A stretch of DNA of 52,768 bases. It comes from Selenomonadales bacterium UBA7018. GTDB lineage: Bacteria; Bacillota; Negativicutes; Selenomonadales; Selenomonadaceae. Below the pieces are notes generated by a model. That model saw only the letters and a program-made list of their open reading frames with translations, was not told where the DNA came from and searched no databases. The stretch is taken from contig DJWY01000012.1 of NCBI GenBank assembly GCA_002448305.1, forward strand, positions 2,956 through 55,723. Reading direction: 5' to 3'. The translations under genes and the position numbers were made by a program. Shown here in pieces: positions 41,772 through 50,389 of this stretch. The first letter of the stretch is position 1, and every line of letters starts with the position of its first letter.

Positions 41772-44700
41772 ATGCTTTATCGCAAGGTTGATACCAATTT
41801 AAATTTCGCTAGCCGCGAAAAAGAAGTCGAAAAATTTTGGGCGGAAAATAATATCGCGCAAAAGGCTATCGACAACCGCGAAGGCTGCAAGGATTATACT
41901 TTTTATGACGGTCCTCCGACTGCAAACGGACAACCGCATATCGGGCACGTTCTCACCCGCGTTATTAAGGATTTATTCCCGCGCTATCACTCCATGAAGG
42001 GCGAAAAAGTTTTGCGTAAAGCCGGTTGGGATACTCACGGCTTGCCCGTCGAGCTTGAAGTTGAAAAACTTATCGGCATTAACGGCAAAGAACAAATCGA
42101 AGCTTACGGCATGGAGCCTTTTATCAAAAAATGCCGCGAATCCGTCTGGAAGTATAAAACTATGTGGGAAGAATTTAGCGGCGTCGTCGGTTTTTGGGCG
42201 GATATGGATAATCCCTACATCACTTACGAAAATTATTATATCGAGTCCGAGTGGTGGGCACTCAAAAAGATTTGGGAGAAAAATTTGCTCTACAAAGGGC
42301 ATAAAGTCGTTCCCTACTGCCCGCGTTGCGGTACGCCGCTTTCAAGTCACGAAGTCGCGCTAGGTTATAAGGATATTAAAGAACGTTCCGCCATTGCAAA
42401 ATTTAAAGTCGCGGGCGAAGACGCTTATTTTCTCGCGTGGACGACGACCCCTTGGACTTTGCCTTCTAATTTGTGCTTGTGCGTCAATCCAAATGTCGAT
42501 TATGTAAAAATTCAAGTCGGCGACACGGTTTATATTTTAGCGGCGGCTTTGGTCGATAAAGTTTTCGAGAATATCGAGGGCGAACGCAAAATTTTGGCGA
42601 CTTACAAGGGAAAAGACCTTGAATATAAAAAATATGAGCCGCTTTACCCGTTCGCAGATGAAATCGTTAAAAAATCTGGCAAGGCGGCGCATTATGTCAC
42701 CTGCGATGACTACGTTACGACCGAAGACGGCACTGGAATTGTCCATTGCGCGCCCGCATTTGGCGAAGATGATAACCGCGTTTGCAAAAAATATGATATT
42801 CCGTTCGTGCAGTTCGTCGACGGCAAAGGAAATATGACGGCGGAAACTTATTGGGCTGGAACTTTCGTTAAGGACGCCGACCCGCTGATTTTAAAGGATT
42901 TAAAGCAGTCCGGAAAACTTTTTAAGGCTCCGCCCTTTGAACATAGCTATCCGCATTGCTGGCGGTGCGATACTCCGCTGATTTATTACGCTCGTGAGTC
43001 GTGGTTTATAAAAATGACGGCTGTTAAAGACGATTTGCTCAAAAATAATGCGAAAGTCAACTGGATTCCGCCGACAATCGGCAAAGGGCGTTTCGGCGAC
43101 TGGTTAGAACACGTTCAGGACTGGGGAATTAGTCGAAATCGCTATTGGGGCACGCCGTTAAATATTTGGGAGTGCGAATGCGGGCATCAACATTCTATTG
43201 GCTCAATTTCGGAGCTAAAATCGCTTTCGGCGAATTGTCCAGACGATATTGAACTGCACAGACCTTATATCGATAAAATAACTTTCCCGTGCCCGAAATG
43301 CGGCGGCGAAATGCACCGCGTGCCCGAAGTTATCGATTGCTGGTTCGATTCCGGCGCAATGCCTTTCGCGCAGTGGCATTATCCTTTTGAAAATAAAGAA
43401 ATTTTCGAGACGCATTTCCCCGCAGACTTCATTAGCGAAGCCGTTGACCAAACTCGCGGCTGGTTTTATTCGCTCATGGCTATTTCTACGCTGATTTTTG
43501 ACGATACGTCCTTTAAAAATTGCATTGTGCTCGGTTTGGTGCTTGATAAGGACGGGCAGAAAATGTCTAAGTCGAAAGGAAATGCCGTCGCGCCTATGGA
43601 AACGCTCGCTAAACACGGCGCAGACGCTATCCGCTGGTATTTTTACGAAAATTCCGCGCCTTGGCTCCCAAATCGCTTCCATGATGATGCCGTCGTCGAA
43701 GGGCAGCGCAAATTTTTGGGCACACTCTGGAATACTTATGCATTTTTCGTCCTCTACGCCAATATTGATGACTTCGACGCCACGAAATATCAGCTTGACT
43801 ACGAAAAACTTTCCGTTATGGATAAATGGCTCCTTTCGCGGCTAAATACTATGGTTAAAACCGTCGACGACGCGCTTTTGAATTATAAAGTTCCGGAATC
43901 TGCGCGGGCATTGCAAGATTTTGTTGACGAGCTGTCTAATTGGTACGTCCGCCGCAGTCGTGCGCGTTTTTGGGCTAAAGGTATGGAGCAAGATAAAATT
44001 AACGCCTACATGACGCTTTATACCGCGCTTGTTACACTTTCTAAAGCCGCCGCGCCTATGGTGCCCTTCATTACCGAAAATATTTACAGAAATTTAGTTT
44101 GCTCAATCGATAAATCCGCGCCTGAAAGCGTTCACCTGTGCGATTACCCCGTTGCCGACGAAAAATTTATTGATTACGAACTGGAAAAGAATATGGACGC
44201 CGTTTTAAAAATTGTCGTGCTCGGTCGCGCCGCTCGCAATGCCGCTAATATTAAAAATCGTCAGCCCGTCGCTAATATGTTCGTTAAAGCCGAAACTTTG
44301 CCCGAATTTTTCGTTGAAATTATCCAAGACGAATTGAACGTTAAGAAAGTCGAATTCCGCGCAGATATGGGCGAATTTATTAAGTACAATATCAAGCCAA
44401 ATTTCCGCGTGCTCGGTAAAAAAGTAGGAAAACGTATGAACGAAGTTAAAAACGCACTCGAAAAGCTCGACGGAGCCGCCGCAAAACTCGAACTCGATAA
44501 AAATGGCGAAATTAAACTCGGCGATATAATTTTGACGCCGGAAGATATTGAAATTACGATTACGCAAAGCGAAGGCTTTAATTGCCAGAGCGAAGGCGAC
44601 GTTGCCATTGCACTTTCGACGACTTTGACGCCCGCGCTGATTGAAGAAGGCTTCGTGCGCGAAATTATTAGCAAAATTCAAGTCATGCGCCGCGAAAGTA

Positions 44701-44891
44701 ACTTTGAAGTCACTGACCGCATTAAAATTTTCGCATCGAATAACGATAAACTCGCCAAAATCATCACTGACAACGAAAAAGAAATTAAAACCGTCACGCT
44801 CGCCAACGAAATTATCTTTTCCACCGGCGATAATGCTAAAATTTGGGATATTAACGGCGAAAAAATTTCCCTTGCCGTTGAAAAGATTTAA
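41772..44891 (+). CDS. ileS: Isoleucyl-tRNA synthetase
   Basis: The 1039-residue class I synthetase has HIGH motif PHIGHVL (about residue 57) and KMSKSKGN (about residue 597). A CP1 editing domain with WTTTPWTLPSN lies between them. The tRNA anticodon-binding helices follow, and then a long C-terminal part without the zinc cysteines of the shorter bacterial type. This length and the ending are typical of the eukaryote-like (type 2) IleRS, often associated with mupirocin tolerance. ATG at 41772 follows AAAGGAGG. Confidence 0.96.
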   Translation: MLYRKVDTNLNFASREKEVEKFWAENNIAQKAIDNREGCKDYTFYDGPPTANGQPHIGHVLTRVIKDLFPRYHSMKGEKVLRKAGWDTHGLPVELEVEKLIGINGKEQIEAYGMEPFIKKCRESVWKYKTMWEEFSGVVGFWADMDNPYITYENYYIESEWWALKKIWEKNLLYKGHKVVPYCPRCGTPLSSHEVALGYKDIKERSAIAKFKVAGEDAYFLAWTTTPWTLPSNLCLCVNPNVDYVKIQVGDTVYILAAALVDKVFENIEGERKILATYKGKDLEYKKYEPLYPFADEIVKKSGKAAHYVTCDDYVTTEDGTGIVHCAPAFGEDDNRVCKKYDIPFVQFVDGKGNMTAETYWAGTFVKDADPLILKDLKQSGKLFKAPPFEHSYPHCWRCDTPLIYYARESWFIKMTAVKDDLLKNNAKVNWIPPTIGKGRFGDWLEHVQDWGISRNRYWGTPLNIWECECGHQHSIGSISELKSLSANCPDDIELHRPYIDKITFPCPKCGGEMHRVPEVIDCWFDSGAMPFAQWHYPFENKEIFETHFPADFISEAVDQTRGWFYSLMAISTLIFDDTSFKNCIVLGLVLDKDGQKMSKSKGNAVAPMETLAKHGADAIRWYFYENSAPWLPNRFHDDAVVEGQRKFLGTLWNTYAFFVLYANIDDFDATKYQLDYEKLSVMDKWLLSRLNTMVKTVDDALLNYKVPESARALQDFVDELSNWYVRRSRARFWAKGMEQDKINAYMTLYTALVTLSKAAAPMVPFITENIYRNLVCSIDKSAPESVHLCDYPVADEKFIDYELEKNMDAVLKIVVLGRAARNAANIKNRQPVANMFVKAETLPEFFVEIIQDELNVKKVEFRADMGEFIKYNIKPNFRVLGKKVGKRMNEVKNALEKLDGAAAKLELDKNGEIKLGDIILTPEDIEITITQSEGFNCQSEGDVAIALSTTLTPALIEEGFVREIISKIQVMRRESNFEVTDRIKIFASNNDKLAKIITDNEKEIKTVTLANEIIFSTGDNAKIWDINGEKISLAVEKI

Positions 44892-44904
44892 AACAAATTA
44901 TAGA

Positions 44905-44951
44905 GGCAATAAAAAAGTAGACAATTCAGAAAGAGTTGCCTACTTTTTTGT
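44905..44951. terminator. Strong terminator between ileS and the MutS-like gene
   Basis: AAAAAAGTAG (44911-44920) pairs with CTACTTTTTT (44940-44949), with an inner CAA/TTG extension. An overlapping AGGCAA/TTGCCT pairing is also possible. It serves both convergent genes. Confidence 0.85.
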
Positions 44952-44959
44952 ACGTTCTT

Positions 44960-46741
44960 TTATTCAGGCGGCAATATACCCGCCATGCGCAAAAGATATT
45001 TCGCGTTGGTGGTATGCGTCCTGCCCTTGCGCAACTTGAAATCAAATTTAATCTCGTCGTTCTCGTAATACTCCTCGAAATGCGCGTTGGATATATGCGT
45101 ATTCTCGGAAACCATATCGCAAAGTTGAAAGTCGTGCGTCGTGACAAGCGTAATGCTCTTGTCGTTGGTTAGGCGTCTGATAGCTTCTTTTGCGCCAACT
45201 ACGCGGTCATTAACGTTAGTGCCCTTGAAAATTTCATCGATACAGGCGAGCATTGGCAATTTCTTTTCCGTGTACTCAATCATTGATTTTATTCGCAAAA
45301 GTTCAGCGTAAAAGGTCGAGACGCCTTGACTTAAATCGTCATTAACTCTAATCGAAGTCAGAACCGATAGCCGACTTACTGCAAAACTTTTCGCGCAGAC
45401 CGGCGCGCCCGAATACGCTACTATAACCGCCGCCGCCAAAGTTCTAATCCACGTCGTTTTCCCTGACATGTTCGCGCCTGTGATTATCGTTGTGCCCGCA
45501 AAAAGTTCAACGTCATTAGGCACGCCCTTATTATCAGCAACTAGCAAACTCGTTAAGCCCTCAACTTTTAAATGCGGCTCCTCTTCCTCGTAAAAGGTCG
45601 GGAAACAATAGGTCGTGCGCGTCTGCCCGATTGACGCCAGCGAAATTAAAACTTCAACTTCGGCGAAAGCGTCAAGCCATGTGCGCAAATGTTGCGCCGC
45701 GTCCACTCGCCATTTCATAAACGCTTTGACTAAAAAGAAATCCGATAGGAAAAGCGCGTTGCCTAAAATGAAAAACAGCGGATTATGCCTTGCGTCTGCC
45801 GCGTCGATTAACAATGCTAATTCCTTCAACTTCTGCGCGGCGGAAACTTCATCGGTTAATATATCGCGTATCGCCGTCAGCCTTACCGACATAAAATTTG
45901 TTGATTCTAGCCGCTCAAATATCGCGTGATAAAGCCGCAATTCGTTAGAAATGATTCTAAGCGGCGCGAGTAATTCATTTATGGCAGGAAGTGCGACGAT
46001 TGATATTACCAGCGAAAATGTCATAACGAATAGCGGCGCAAGTTCATCTATGATTCCGAACCACGCTAACGCGCACGATAAGATTAAAACAGCCGGCATT
46101 ATAAAGCGCAACAGATAAATATTTCCGAGCGGCGGCAATTCCTCTTCCACGCTGACAATTAATTCGCTGGTGTCGTGATTGTTGGGCATAAGCCGCGCAT
46201 AAGCCTCAAGGTCAAGTGATAGTCTTGGACGCTGTAAAAGTTCCGCGACACCGCGTTGACGGTTGCGCACTGCGTTAAAATCGGGCGGCTCCGGCGAAAA
46301 TGCTTCCGCTAATAAATCCCTGCCGCGTTTCGTTCGTGCCGCGCAGATATACTGGAAAATTGAGCCTTCGCCGAAAATATGCAGGTCGATATCTTGCGGG
46401 CGATTATTCTTCAGATAAATACTACCGTCGTTGGAGCGTTTACGCCACGTGCCCTTTGCCCGCGAAATATAAGAATTCACTACTGCAAGGCGGCTCTTTA
46501 GAAATTTTTTCCGGTGTTTAAGTCGGTCGTGGTAATTCATCAGCCGAATAAAAATCATCGCCAAAATCGCCGCGATTATGTAGCAGAAATGAATATTTAA
46601 ATCCCAGCCGAGACCGAAACTTGTCGCCGCCGCAAGAAAAATTATCGAGCGGGCTAATACAACTTTTTTCTCGCGCTTATGCAAAGTCTTTTGTTCGGCA
46701 AGGTCAATCTCGCGTTCGTTATCGTAAAATTGTCTGTTCAT
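44960..46741 (-). CDS. Membrane-associated MutS-family ATPase
   Basis: The 593-residue protein is not MutS or MutS2. It has two pairs of N-terminal and central membrane segments (residues ~28-70 and ~222-265) and a helical clamp-like region. A C-terminal MutS-type ATPase domain has Walker A GANMSGKTTW (about residue 420), CIDEIFKGTN (Walker B) and TLVTTHDFQL. No mismatch-recognition domain or nuclease domain is present. Its function in this family is unknown to me. It overlaps the thiE end by 23 bases and is the last gene of the thiamine operon. ATG at 46741 is preferred over a longer frame that lies within thiE. Confidence 0.85.
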   Translation of the reverse strand: MNRQFYDNEREIDLAEQKTLHKREKKVVLARSIIFLAAATSFGLGWDLNIHFCYIIAAILAMIFIRLMNYHDRLKHRKKFLKSRLAVVNSYISRAKGTWRKRSNDGSIYLKNNRPQDIDLHIFGEGSIFQYICAARTKRGRDLLAEAFSPEPPDFNAVRNRQRGVAELLQRPRLSLDLEAYARLMPNNHDTSELIVSVEEELPPLGNIYLLRFIMPAVLILSCALAWFGIIDELAPLFVMTFSLVISIVALPAINELLAPLRIISNELRLYHAIFERLESTNFMSVRLTAIRDILTDEVSAAQKLKELALLIDAADARHNPLFFILGNALFLSDFFLVKAFMKWRVDAAQHLRTWLDAFAEVEVLISLASIGQTRTTYCFPTFYEEEEPHLKVEGLTSLLVADNKGVPNDVELFAGTTIITGANMSGKTTWIRTLAAAVIVAYSGAPVCAKSFAVSRLSVLTSIRVNDDLSQGVSTFYAELLRIKSMIEYTEKKLPMLACIDEIFKGTNVNDRVVGAKEAIRRLTNDKSITLVTTHDFQLCDMVSENTHISNAHFEEYYENDEIKFDFKLRKGRTHTTNAKYLLRMAGILPPE

Positions 46742-47429
46742 TATTTCGCCACGCCTCGACGAGTTCACGCGCCGCAAGTTTCGGATTATCCGCGCCCGCA
46801 ACCGCCGATACTACAAAAAATCCTTGAACTTTCGTAGCGACAAGGGCAGGAATATCTCTTAACTTGACGCCGCCGCCAACTACAATCGGTCGCGGACTAA
46901 CTTTGACAAATTCGGCAATCTCCGCGAAATCATGCGTGATAATTCGCCCGTCCGAAGTTTTGCCCGCGTCTAGTTTCGTTTTAGTTTCGTGGAGAGGTCC
47001 CGCGCCGAAATAATCAATCTGCGAAACGTCCGCGCTTTTCACGTAGTCAATAAGCTCTTCCGTCCTCGCGCTCAAGCCGACAATAGAATTTTCGCCCAAA
47101 TATTTTCTGCAGACTTCAACCGGAATATCACTTTGCCCGACGTGCACGCCGTCAACTTTTATTCCGAGCTCTCGCGCCGCTAAAACTACGTCAAGCCTAT
47201 CGTCAACCAAAAGCGCGACTGAATCACTTTTTCCAAGTTCGCGAATAACCGCCGCTGATTTTTCTAACGTCGAAATCATTTCCCGCGCAGTAGCAATTTT
47301 CGAGCGAATTTGCACGCAAGTAAAACCTTCGCCAACAGCCGCTCTTACTACCTCTTCGACAGGACACGAACAATTTTCTTGCCCGATAACCAGATAAGCT
47401 GAAATGTCCAATTTCTCGCGAATGCTCAT
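46719..47429 (-). CDS. thiE: Thiamine-phosphate synthase
   Basis: The 236-residue TIM barrel has ThiE motifs CVQIRSK (residue ~40), LLVDDRLDV, GVHVGQSDIP (residue ~98), GPLHETKTK with the phosphate-binding threonines, and VVGGGV/VVSAVAGA near the end. It joins hydroxymethylpyrimidine pyrophosphate to thiazole phosphate. It overlaps the thiamine-binding protein gene by four bases, indicating coupled translation. Confidence 0.93.
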   Translation of the reverse strand: MSIREKLDISAYLVIGQENCSCPVEEVVRAAVGEGFTCVQIRSKIATAREMISTLEKSAAVIRELGKSDSVALLVDDRLDVVLAARELGIKVDGVHVGQSDIPVEVCRKYLGENSIVGLSARTEELIDYVKSADVSQIDYFGAGPLHETKTKLDAGKTSDGRIITHDFAEIAEFVKVSPRPIVVGGGVKLRDIPALVATKVQGFFVVSAVAGADNPKLAARELVEAWRNNEQTILR

Positions 47430-47797
47430 TTTCTCCCGACCCTTTGCAATGTCGTTCTGATTCTGTCTTCGACTGACGCCGGTTTTTGTTCAGCGGGTTT
47501 TTCTTCTAAAGCTTCGTTGAGCCGGTCGATTTTCCCTTCCATCATGTTCGAGACGCCCGGACGAATATCCGCTTTCAAGACGACTTCGGTACGGATTCCC
47601 TTTTCCGCCAAAACGAAAGTGGCGCGCTTGACGACTGCCATAACTGCATCCCATTCGCCTTCAATCTCGGTGAACATAGAATAAGTCTTATTGGGCAAGC
47701 CCGATTCGCGAATAACTTTCACGACTTCGGCGACGTGTTTGCTGAGTTCTTCGCCGACGCCAACCGGCGCAATCGATACCGCTATCAATGTATTCAT
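47426..47797 (-). CDS. MTH1187/YqgV family thiamine-binding protein
   Basis: The 123-residue protein has the ferredoxin-like fold pattern of this family: LIAVSIAPVGVGEELSKHVAEV, then SMFTEIEGEWDAVMAVVKRA, then VVLKADIRPG. Members bind thiamine or its precursors; the exact role is unclear. The last ~25 residues are an extra proline- and charge-rich tail. Its position between thiM and thiE supports a link to thiamine salvage. Confidence 0.85.
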   Translation of the reverse strand: MNTLIAVSIAPVGVGEELSKHVAEVVKVIRESGLPNKTYSMFTEIEGEWDAVMAVVKRATFVLAEKGIRTEVVLKADIRPGVSNMMEGKIDRLNEALEEKPAEQKPASVEDRIRTTLQRVGRK

Positions 47798-47802
47798 TTA
47801 AA

Positions 47803-48687
47803 TCACCCCAAAATATTTTTTATTTCTGGAGCTTGCAAAGAAAGCTCGAAAATATTTTCCATTGAGCCTACGACGCGAAAATTATCTGAAACTACCTGCG
47901 CGGTCAAGTTGTAGAGATTATCCAAGAAATTTACTTTGAAACTTGCGGGCGCGGTGAATTGAGCCGCCGCCTTTGTGCCCGCTAAATTAAACATTGTCGT
48001 AGCCGTAAGAGCCGCGATAAATGGCGTAGCGACAGTCAGATAAATCGCCATGACGCCGCCCAATGCGCAACCGCTACCAGTGATTTTCGTTGAGAGTATC
48101 GAGCCGCCCGCGCAGGTAATTTCTTCCGTGCCGTCAGTAACGAAATCTTCTTCGCCCGAAACTGCGACCGCGCCGCCCGTGAATTTTGCCAGAGTTATTG
48201 CCGCGTCCTTAGCGGAAGAAACTTTTTCGGTCGAGTCGACGCCGCGAACTTGCCCGCCTGTATCTTCGATTAAGTTCCAAAGTTTTGCAAGCGCGATTAT
48301 CTCCGAAGCGTTCCCGCGAATTATCGTCGGCGCAAAATTTTTGAACTGCTTTAAAATGTCCGTGCGCAAACTCGATAAGCCAATCCCGACGGGGTCGAGT
48401 ACCCACGACGTATTATTTTCGTGGAGAGCTTTTGCCGTTCTGGGTAAAGTTTCTGCGTAGAAGGGCATAGCCGTTCCCATGTTGATATAAAATGCCGGCG
48501 CGATTTTCGCCATTTGCTTGCACTCGTCCGCAAGATAGAGCATAGCCGCCGAGCCGCCGATTGCCAGTTGAGCATTGGCGACGAAATCTTGAGTGACGGT
48601 GTTAGTTATCGACGGTGCCAGCGGATTTTTTTCGCGCACTGCGTCGACTACCCGCGCTATTGCCGAGCGAATTTCTGTTTCTGTCAA
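47803..48687 (-). CDS. thiM: Hydroxyethylthiazole kinase
   Basis: The 294-residue protein has ThiM motifs SITNTVTQDFVAN (residue ~26), GSAAMLY, NMGT, WVLDPVGIG (residue ~90), IIRGNASEI and KITGSGCALGGV (residue ~196), the ATP-binding loop with catalytic cysteine. It phosphorylates thiazole alcohol for ThiE. The start is TTG at 48687 with GGGAGGG seven bases upstream. There is no thiD in this operon, so the pyrimidine branch is elsewhere. Confidence 0.93.
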   Translation of the reverse strand: MTETEIRSAIARVVDAVREKNPLAPSITNTVTQDFVANAQLAIGGSAAMLYLADECKQMAKIAPAFYINMGTAMPFYAETLPRTAKALHENNTSWVLDPVGIGLSSLRTDILKQFKNFAPTIIRGNASEIIALAKLWNLIEDTGGQVRGVDSTEKVSSAKDAAITLAKFTGGAVAVSGEEDFVTDGTEEITCAGGSILSTKITGSGCALGGVMAIYLTVATPFIAALTATTMFNLAGTKAAAQFTAPASFKVNFLDNLYNLTAQVVSDNFRVVGSMENIFELSLQAPEIKNILG

Positions 48688-48705
48688 GTTAATCCCTCCC
48701 TAAAC

Positions 48706-48737
48706 TCAAAAGGACGCTGCCGCACGCAACGCCCTTT
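48706..48737 (-). terminator. Hairpin between tRNA-Glu and thiM (weak terminator or attenuator)
   Basis: On the minus strand AAAGGGCGTTGC pairs with GCAGCGTCCTTT around a short loop, followed by only four T residues. It is placed to end the tRNA transcript or to limit read-through into thiM. Confidence 0.6.
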
Positions 48738-48754
48738 GTTGGTTTCAAATTTTA

Positions 48755-48829
48755 TGGTGACGCCTAAGGGATTCGAACCCTTGAACCCGCCGTGAGAGGG
48801 CGGTGTCTTAACCACTTGACGAAGGCGCC
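48755..48829 (-). tRNA. tRNA-Glu (anticodon CTC)
   Basis: The cloverleaf on the minus strand starts GGCGCCT and ends AGGCGTCA plus an encoded CCA. The anticodon arm is CCGCC-CTCTCAC-GGCGG and the T arm has GGTTCGAATC. One G-U pair lies in the acceptor stem. Confidence 0.93.
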
Positions 48830-48844
48830 GAATCACTATCGCGC

Positions 48845-48873
48845 ATGATAGCATACTTAAATTTTTTCGTCAA
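48845..48873 (-). promoter_or_regulatory. Promoter of tRNA-Glu (and possibly the thi genes)
   Basis: Minus strand TTGACG (48873-48868), a 17-base spacer and TATCAT (48850-48845) with a TGC extension. It overlaps the 3' end of the upstream glycosyltransferase gene. Confidence 0.75.
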
Positions 48874-49954
48874 GCTTACTTTTTATCCGTTTGATGATTT
48901 CCGCCGCCGCCAGTGGTCTGGAAAGTTTTTTCGCATTGAATTTCATTTCGGCGAGCCGCGCAGGATTTTTCAAAAGTTCTTCGACGACCGTTGAAATTTT
49001 TTTATCGCCGACCGAAATTGCCGCGCCGTGTGCAACCGCATATTCCGCATTTTTGAATTCCGGTCCGGGTATTGGCGCATGTAAGATTAGTGGCAAGCCC
49101 GCCGCAAATGCTTCCGTCATCGTGAGCGCGCCTGGTTTCGTGATTAATAAATCTGCCGCCGCCATGAGTTTATCAACTTCTGACACGTAGCCGAAAATTT
49201 CCATTGAATGAGAAATTTTTGTCCGTCGAAGTCTCGCCAATAATTTTTCGTTCTGCCCTGACACGACTAGAATTTTTAGCGGCGATTTGATTTTATCTAG
49301 TTCCGATAACGTTTCTTCGATAGAGCCTAGCCCCAAGCCGCCGCCCATGATTAAAATTGTTGTGTGCGTCGCGTCGGGAAGTTTTTCTGCGCGGGAAAAT
49401 TTTTCATCAATCGGAATGCCCGTTGCGAAAATCTTTTGCCCTGCGCGGCAATGCGTCGCCAGTTTACGTTTCATTTCTTCCGTTGCGACAAAATAAGCGT
49501 CGACTTCGCTGAAAATCCAAATTTCATGTAGTGAATAATCAGTCAGCACCGCCGCCAGCAGAAAATTTTTCTCTGACTTTGCATGTAGAAATTTCCACAA
49601 TGACGCGGCGGCTTCGGGGAAAGGGTGCGTGCAAATTACAACGTCGGGGCGGAATTCATTTAGCAAGCGGGCGAACGGCAAATACATTAGCGCGGAACTT
49701 AGAAAACGTGCCGAGACTCCGACTTTTTTGCCGTCAGCGAATTTATAAATTCTGTCGTACAAGTCGGGGATAAATCGCAACGCGGCTAGATAAAATTTTT
49801 TCGTCAGCCAATTCAACAGGGAAATTTCTTTCGCCATAAAGTCAACGACTTTAACATCAATTCCTAATTCCTCATTCCTAATTCCTAATTGAATTGCTTG
49901 CGCCGCCTTTGTATGTCCGGAGCCGATTGACGCCGATAAGATTAAAATTTTCAC
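48857..49954 (-). CDS. MGDG synthase/UgtP-type glycolipid glycosyltransferase
   Basis: The 365-residue protein is a GT-B glycosyltransferase of the monogalactosyl/diglucosyl-diacylglycerol type. It has ILSASIGSGHTKAAQAI (residue ~3), a PDVVICTHPFP segment, VTGIPIDEKF-like linker, and a C-terminal domain with MGGGLGLG and KPGALTMTEAFAAGLPLI. It transfers a sugar from UDP-sugar to diacylglycerol at the cytoplasmic membrane face. GTG at 49954 gives the usual VKILILSAS start, just after the upstream stop; a TTG at 49969 is the alternative. Residues ~22-33 are encoded by a heptamer repeat (49858-49891). Confidence 0.85.
   Translation of the reverse strand: MKILILSASIGSGHTKAAQAIQLGIRNEELGIDVKVVDFMAKEISLLNWLTKKFYLAALRFIPDLYDRIYKFADGKKVGVSARFLSSALMYLPFARLLNEFRPDVVICTHPFPEAAASLWKFLHAKSEKNFLLAAVLTDYSLHEIWIFSEVDAYFVATEEMKRKLATHCRAGQKIFATGIPIDEKFSRAEKLPDATHTTILIMGGGLGLGSIEETLSELDKIKSPLKILVVSGQNEKLLARLRRTKISHSMEIFGYVSEVDKLMAAADLLITKPGALTMTEAFAAGLPLILHAPIPGPEFKNAEYAVAHGAAISVGDKKISTVVEELLKNPARLAEMKFNAKKLSRPLAAAEIIKRIKSKLDEKI
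49858..49891 (-). repeat. Heptameric ATTAGGA-type repeat read in frame in a glycosyltransferase
   Basis: The minus strand reads CAATTAGGAATTAGGAATGA onward and is translated as QLGIRNEELGID between the first helix and second strand of the enzyme. Confidence 0.85.
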
Positions 49955-49958
49955 GTTA

Positions 49959-50375
49959 TCAATCGTCAATATCGCCGATTTTAATAACTAAGTTTCCGTT
50001 ATTATCGACGTGGCTTGTCTGCAAATCATTTTCGTACTGACTGCCCTCCCAAACGGGAAGAAATTTTTCTTCGGTATCGTCGGAAAATTTCAATTCGATA
50101 CTCGTTATATCTTGGCACTCAAGAATCCTGTCAAAAAGTTTATCTTCGTCACGCACTCCAAAAGTTAAATTGAGTTTTGCGGCGAACTTATCGATTTTGA
50201 TAAAAATTTTCTCGGCGACTTTCTTTTTATGAAAAACAAGCTCGCTATCCTCGTTGTGAAAAAAATTAATAGAATCTTTTATGCCGTCAATACATAATCC
50301 TTTTATATACTTCGCGGGAATGGTTCCGTACATGCAATTTTCAAAAACGATTTTAATTTCCGTAACGCTACTCAT
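49959..50375 (-). CDS. Hypothetical protein
   Basis: I do not recognise this 138-residue acidic soluble protein. It is rich in beta-strand-like segments (VTEIKIVFENCMYGTIPAKYIKGL, SIELKFSDDTEEKFLPVWEG) and ends with an acidic IKIGDIDD tail. No signal or membrane segment is seen. ATG at 50375 follows AAAGGAGG by about seven bases. It lies between the SDR gene, whose stop touches its ribosome binding site, and the glycolipid glycosyltransferase, so all three are likely co-transcribed. Confidence 0.7.
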   Translation of the reverse strand: MSSVTEIKIVFENCMYGTIPAKYIKGLCIDGIKDSINFFHNEDSELVFHKKKVAEKIFIKIDKFAAKLNLTFGVRDEDKLFDRILECQDITSIELKFSDDTEEKFLPVWEGSQYENDLQTSHVDNNGNLVIKIGDIDD

Positions 50376-50389
50376 AAAAATTTCCTCCT

